DNA of 64,000 bases. Source: Chionis minor. Its lineage: Eukaryota > Chordata > Aves > Charadriiformes > Chionididae. Under the pieces are notes generated by a model. It did no database searches. It was given only the letters and a program-made list of their open reading frames with translations, and was not told where the DNA came from. This document shows, in pieces, positions 58,223-64,000 of the stretch. Every line of letters starts with the position of its first letter. Position 1 is the stretch's first letter. The translations under genes and the position numbers were made by a program. Where the stretch lies: NCBI GenBank assembly GCA_013398295.1, contig VZSF01002028.1:823894-887893 (forward strand), written 5' to 3'.

Positions 58223-61200
58223 TTTTTTGCTGAACTTGTGTGGAATGGCACTGCATTATCACTGCTGCAGTGCTGAGCCGTGTGAGTGCTGTTGAAACTG
58301 CTGCTGGCACCTATGCATATTCCTTGTCGGGCAATATTTCTGTACAAGAGGCAAAAAAATTGATAGTACTGTATTGTAACATACTGAGCGTGATTTAAAA
58401 TTAGATTTGGGCTGTGGACAGTGGATGTTTGTCTGTGCTAGGCCTCTTCAGGCAAGACCTCAGTGGGGGAAATGGTGCAAAACTGTGGTTTCAACATTGT
58501 GCCTTTGTGTAAATAGGACTGAGACCTGAGGGCCTGCATAGGGAGTCCTATGATGTGACTTTCCCATCCCTGATAAAGTTTATAGCTTCAGAGCCTTTAA
58601 TTACACCTGTCTGGAGTGGAAGTTTGTGGCTCCTGGGGTCACGGTCCAGGGAAGGTGGCTGGAACACTTTGCGCCCTGGAGCTGCGCAGTGATTAGATCA
58701 GGGAGCTGCCCTGGCTGAGAACAGGTTTCAAAACCAGTGCGGAGCTATTTCTGCTTCACGTTATAGTGTAACTAGCCCTGGTGTGAAAAGAAGTGGTCGG
58801 GCTAACTAGTGGCCAGGGTATTTGAACAGCTGCCCAGTGAAGCAGATTGAGCACCTGATCCAGGCATAAAACGCGGTTTCTTCTTATCAAAGTGATAGAT
58901 GTAACCCTCGTCTGGCATAAACCCGGGGCAGGAGCAAAGTACCAGGGCTTCAGTGGTAAGAGAGTTGGGTTGGGAAAGTGTGGGATGCAAAAGGCTTTGT
59001 CTTGAATCTCCCTTTTGGAATATTTTGGGGTGTTGAATCAATAAGTAGAATTCAGGAAGCAATTAAAAGGTTCCTGGCTGACTTCTGTCTTCATGCGACC
59101 CCACAGGTTTTTCTAAACCATAGCTTTTTTCAAACCATCTTGGAAAAAATGCACTTCTGGGTTTAGTGTATGGATTAACTATTTCCTGCCCTTGATGGCT
59201 TCTTTCTGGTTTGGAGTTGGAAACAATGGTGAAAGCTGGTAGTGAAACCACTGTACCACCAGTGAAAGGAGTTTGTAATAGCGTTTCATTTCTGGTTACT
59301 CTGTGACCTGCAGAATTGTAGCTGGTCAGGGAATATTCCTGTTAAAGTGCGTGAGCATCAACCCATCCTTTTCAGAGCTGCTTCTCTCCTTGTTTCTCTC
59401 TGCCCTGAAGGCCACACTCCATCACCTTAACAGTCTTGAGCAGCTCTTGTTGCCACATGAGCAGTTGATCAATTTTTCACTACTACGGCAGTAAATGATG
59501 AGCGATTTGATGCTCTCGTTGGGTGGTGTGTGCGTGCATCTCCTGCTCACCAAAGTGCACTAAGTCTTTGGACGTGACCTGTGAGGTCGCGCACAGCCGT
59601 GTTGTATCGAATGGTGGTGTAATGCCACTTTACAGCGGGACAAGCAGTAACGCAACCGACTGTCTTCACTAGACCCCTGGCGTTCAGCTGTGTGTGGGTA
59701 ATGCAGCTACAGTCCCCACCTTCCCCGTGAGTTCCTGTGTGGCACATCTGTCTGCATTTGGAAGGCCTTTGCAGAGTTGTACCTCTTTAAAAGAGTAATG
59801 AGGTTGAAAGCAAGATACAGGGCTGTGTGACTAGTTCAGGCCCGTCCATTTATCAGGGAAATTGTCTTCTAGTGCTGCATACTGATAGGAAGTGCCAAGT
59901 CTGATAAATATGCTTGAGCTTCTTCACTTCTTCATTCTCCCTAGAGCTTAGTTTCTAGAAAGAAATACTGATACGTAAAACATTGGTGATACTCACCAGG
60001 GACCAACCTGGAGTGGAGACAGCATAGGAATATTTTAATTTTGAAGCTGGCTGGATAAACAGTCAAACAAACAGTTTCTTTTGTTTTATGAGGACTTTAT
60101 TTAACAAAAAAAAAAAAAGGAAGGGAACTGAACTTCGTACATTGAAGTGTCTGGGAGGGAACATCCTTTTAGACGCTTGGTGTGTTGGAGATAACAGCAC
60201 CCTTCCTTTAATCAGTAGCCTTTTTTCCAAGTGCTTTTTGAATGGAGTGCAGAGCCAGTGAGTCTGGGCTTCTGGGCATCTTATTTCTGTGCTCTGGTTG
60301 AAATACCTCTTCCTGCTGGAACTGAAATCGGAAATGACCTGAGCTACACACTCTGAACAGGAGGAAGATGGGGAGTGGCTTGCTGGCTGGAAACTTGTTA
60401 GTTCTGTTTATCTGTTGAGTAGCTTAGAAATAATTACTTTTGAAGTGTTAGGAATTTGGCTAGTGGGAGCATTTGCCATATTGTTATCTATGGAAGTATG
60501 ATGCTGGGGAAAAGTGGTATTCTTCTTGTAAGACTCTAGTCGTAGTAAAATTTGTGACTAATATGGCTGTAAAACTTTTTTTTTCCCCCTCTAACAGCAC
60601 TTTTATAGAGAGAGTTGCCTTGAATCTGCATCAGAACTACTAGTCTGAATAAAGATTTCTGCATGCTTGGTGAACAGGAGAACGGCAGATGATAGCCATG
60701 CACGGGATGTGGCTGGGCATGCTTTAACCCCAGTCACGTTGGTTTGCAGTGTCACATTGGTGTCATGTATGGTATTGAAATGGTATGCTGTTATTCCTGG
60801 GCTCTATGGATGAAATTTTAAAGTAACTTTAGAAATGAGAACCTCTTAAATAGTTGGGGTTTTTTTTCTTACAATATCAGCATACAGGTCAATATTCAAG
60901 AGAGTTGCGTTATTTTAAAGATTTTAGGGTATGTTGATGCTCTTGAATGTTTTAGTTGGAAGTGCATAAATATAAAGGGCTTCTCTTAATGGTTGTGGGA
61001 GTAAATTTTTCCTAATGCCTGTTTGCTAGGGAGTAACTAAAGAATCTAGATCTTGGCTATGGCTTAAAGTTTGTCTTTTGACAACTTTTGAATGAGGGGA
61101 GGAGAAGAAAGGAAAAAGGGTATCTCTGAAGGACGGACTGAAGTGACCACCATGTCTTAAATGTGAATGGTGAGGTCTTCCTAAGTGTAAATGCTCTGCC

Positions 61201-64000
61201 CTGGCAATCCGTGGGTGCTTTTGTATTTGTTTTAGGATGGTTGCTATCTTCAGACTGGCGGTAGTTTTCAGGGATGGTCATGTTTTCCAGAGGGGCAAAC
61301 TGAAGTTAAAGAATGTAGTAATGGAGTCCTGTGAATAGTAGGTATTTCCTATACCTAGAAGAGCCATTTTTGTGCCTGGAGAAATTGCTAAGGATATGAG
61401 CGAAAAGAACAGAGGACTAAACCTAGCTTGTCTAGAGATCAAATACTCCACTACAGTGAGTATTAAAAAGAGTTTGGAGAGCTAAGATGGTCTTTGGTGC
61501 CTACATCAGTGAACTATATGAAATAAGACTGCTCGAGTCCTGGGACATCAGAGGCTTATTTTGAGCTGACCTCCTGTTAAAGGACTTTTAAAAGAAGACA
61601 GCCCTTGCAATTCAACTTTTCCAGCTTGATTAGATTTTATCTGGAGCTGGATTGAATTCGTGGACAAGATTATGAAAAGCAACATGACTGTTGATGAGGT
61701 GAGTAGTCTGAGGGGAAATTCTCTAGTATCCTGGAGGGTAGTGCTTTTAAGTTCTGTTACTGGTATTATAATTCCTTGATTTAGTTACAGGTTTTAATAG
61801 GGCGTTCTTGCTGCTGTGTCATCAATGATACTAGTTTAACACGTAGCTTGCATGGTGCTTGTTACCCTGAACTTGGGGTTTGCTTGAGTCTTAAGTATCC
61901 TGAAAGTAGAGGGTTTTCTTCCCATCTTAGCTGTTACCAAAGTGTTGTTAGACCCTGGGATCACAGTTTTTTTTTAGGGAAAAGCTTTGATCCTCAAGCA
62001 TGGCAGCAAAACCAGCCTTGCTCGCTAGGGTGGAGCTGTGTCCGCTGCGCTTTGTTGCTCTAGCGGGTCAGACTGGAGAGATGATGACCTCTGGGTAGCT
62101 TACTTGGACAACACGTCGTAATATTTGTGTCGTGGGTATCAAAGTCAGGCTGTTGTTTGAGGACGTAGGGATAGCCTTTTTGTAAGATGAGAGAAAAATG
62201 GAGGAAAACCTTGGTATCTTCCCCCCACAGATGGGGTAAATAAGTTTTAGAAGCAGCTACGCTGCCTAGTCCTTTCTCCTTTTGCTGGCTCTGTTTTAGT
62301 AAAAGTGTGGCATCGTCTGCAGCTCGGAGGCTGCACCAGTGGCATGTTGAGTGGATTGCTTGAGCCCAGTGAGAGCCAGCCTGAATTGTCATTGAACACA
62401 ACCTGTTCGTGTTGGTGTTCTTGGTTTTCTTCTGTTGCTAAGTGTTCAGCAGCAATGCAGGAGAAGAGGAAGGGGGGGAACCTGTTGCTGACATGTCCAT
62501 CTATAGCAGCAGCTGTTAATGGGGAAAGTAGTACTTTGTCAATACTGGGGAGATCTCACTTGTTAAAACTATGATTTTACTTTTTTTGTTGTTGAAGTAA
62601 AAGCAAGTTGATGCAGAAATAACAGTAATTTATAAGATTGAGAACTATGCCCATATAATGATTACGAACCTTTTTGGCTACTGCCAAATAATGAAGAAGT
62701 CTAATCTTTAGCTGTCTGCTTGTCAAATGTCTCCACAACCAGTTTTGCTGTACTTAACTCAAGGGAACTAACAAAAGATGTGACACGCTTTCAAATGAAT
62801 TTGTACTCATAGTCCCTAAAAACTTTAAAAATGTTTTTTTTGTACTGGGTATGCTGGCAGACTCGACAACTTCTCGGACAAAAATTGTGTGGAGAAGTTG
62901 CTGTATTTCTTGGAGACTTTTCTGTGTTTGAGATGACCGTGGCAGAAATGGGCATGCACATGTGTGCATGCAGGGAATCTGTGGGTATTGTCTTTAAGAT
63001 ATTAAATCTACTCTTTGCTCTATCCCCAACAGAGCTGGCAGCACCGATTGCTTCAGGGCCTCCCATTTCAGTGCAGACACTGGTCGTCAGGAGCCAAGCG
63101 TATCTATTTGACTTGGTGCTGGTGCTTCTCATTGGCCTCCGTGCAGTTTGATCGGCTGAGGGACAGGCAGTTTAGGGAGGCAGTGACATAAACCACAGGT
63201 TTTTTTTCTGCAGTGGTTTGACTTTTGGTTTATAAATAGTGGTAAGCAGGTAGCTGTTACAGGATGCATTAACAACTGCTGTAATTAAAGTTGTGTGATG
63301 GCAAAAGGGAGAGATGCTAGTGCTTTTCCACCCTCTAACATGCTTTTCTGTGCCAGTGAAGAGGTGAAGCGGAGTGTTACATGTGATGGGCTCCTGAGGT
63401 TTGTAGCAGCTGGGCCATTGGAGCTGTATGCGCATATGTTCTAAAATACCTTCTCCTTGCCCCAAAATCCTGCCATCTTCCCTTGCTGAATGCTTGTGGC
63501 TTACCTGAAATCTTGTATGTGCGTCAGTAGCAGGCAGCATTAACTTGGCACACTCTTTTATGGTCACTGCCCTAAGACCTGGCCATGGTGTTTGGTTTTG
63601 TTTTCAGTGGCCAACTTGGGTACGTAACAACAGAGATCATTGATTAGCTTTCTTTGCAAAATGGTACAAGCTGGGCTGTTTTGCTGTTCAGTTTTCAGCC
63701 TTGTTCCTCCTTTCAGTTCTGCTTTTCCAAGCTGAGAGTCAGCACTGTGCGACCAGGCGCCGTCTGCAAAGACACAGCTGATCATAACAACTGCTCAAAC
63801 GATGAGCTTCTGCTGTGCTTACCGGGAAGTGGGGCAGAGGAGTTCAGAGTGTCCTCTCTTGACTTCATGTACTTCTGGGAGATATCAATTTTGGGTCTGG
63901 GCAGAAAGAACTCTAGACCTTGCTAATGTGAGAGTCTGCAAACCATTACATTTGAGTTCTTTGTCCAAGTGCAACTTTTTGTGTGTGTGTCTTAGAGATT
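58223..64000 (+). other. TTYH3: TTYH3 intron 1, distal part, to window end
   Basis: About 5.8 kb of unique-looking sequence with A/T runs (for example near 60106). I see no TTYH3 exon 2, embedded gene or repeat family I can name. Confidence 0.7.

Overview
This is a vertebrate nuclear window, almost certainly from a bird. Protein-coding sequence is split into short exons with GT-AG borders. Two CpG islands mark promoters. There is a 5'-truncated CR1 LINE with the avian/reptilian 3' end (ATTCTATGATTCT on its own strand), and a solo LTR that begins TGTCTTGGTTTG, as many bird ERV LTRs do. Gene order is BRAT1 (minus), IQCE (plus), TTYH3 (plus), the same order and orientation as on human chromosome 7p22.

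Layout. 1-1743: first three coding exons of BRAT1, running off the left edge. 1744-2302: a compact CpG-island bidirectional promoter shared by BRAT1 and IQCE, with a perfect RFX-type X-box, four tandem 12-bp units containing TGACG, and a three-codon uORF just before the IQCE start. 2303-26251: the whole IQCE coding region. I reconstruct 23 coding exons that stay in phase throughout and encode about 715 residues (human IQCE is about 695). 26252-37540: about 11 kb between IQCE and TTYH3 with the IQCE 3'UTR, a 46-bp tandem duplication, an antisense ERV-type LTR, two unassigned open frames, and a striking inverted repeat (two 160-bp arms, two differences, 1.39 kb apart). 37540-38590: CpG-island promoter and first coding exon of TTYH3. 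38350-64000: TTYH3 intron 1, continuing past the window, with a solo LTR (about 57.0-57.3 kb), a CR1 tail (about 58.0-58.2 kb) and one AT-rich block that may be a conserved noncoding element.

How the genes relate. BRAT1 (DNA-damage and Integrator-associated HEAT protein) and IQCE (ciliary EvC-zone scaffold in Hedgehog signalling) share one promoter. The X-box gives a simple reason for IQCE to follow the ciliary programme. TTYH3 (tweety-family membrane protein) is separately promoted. Most open frames in introns and intergenic DNA are chance frames.

No RNA genes, CRISPR arrays or prokaryotic features are visible. Product assignments rest on recalled family sequence, not on a search. Exon borders were placed by matching homology to GT/AG sites and checking that phase is preserved.
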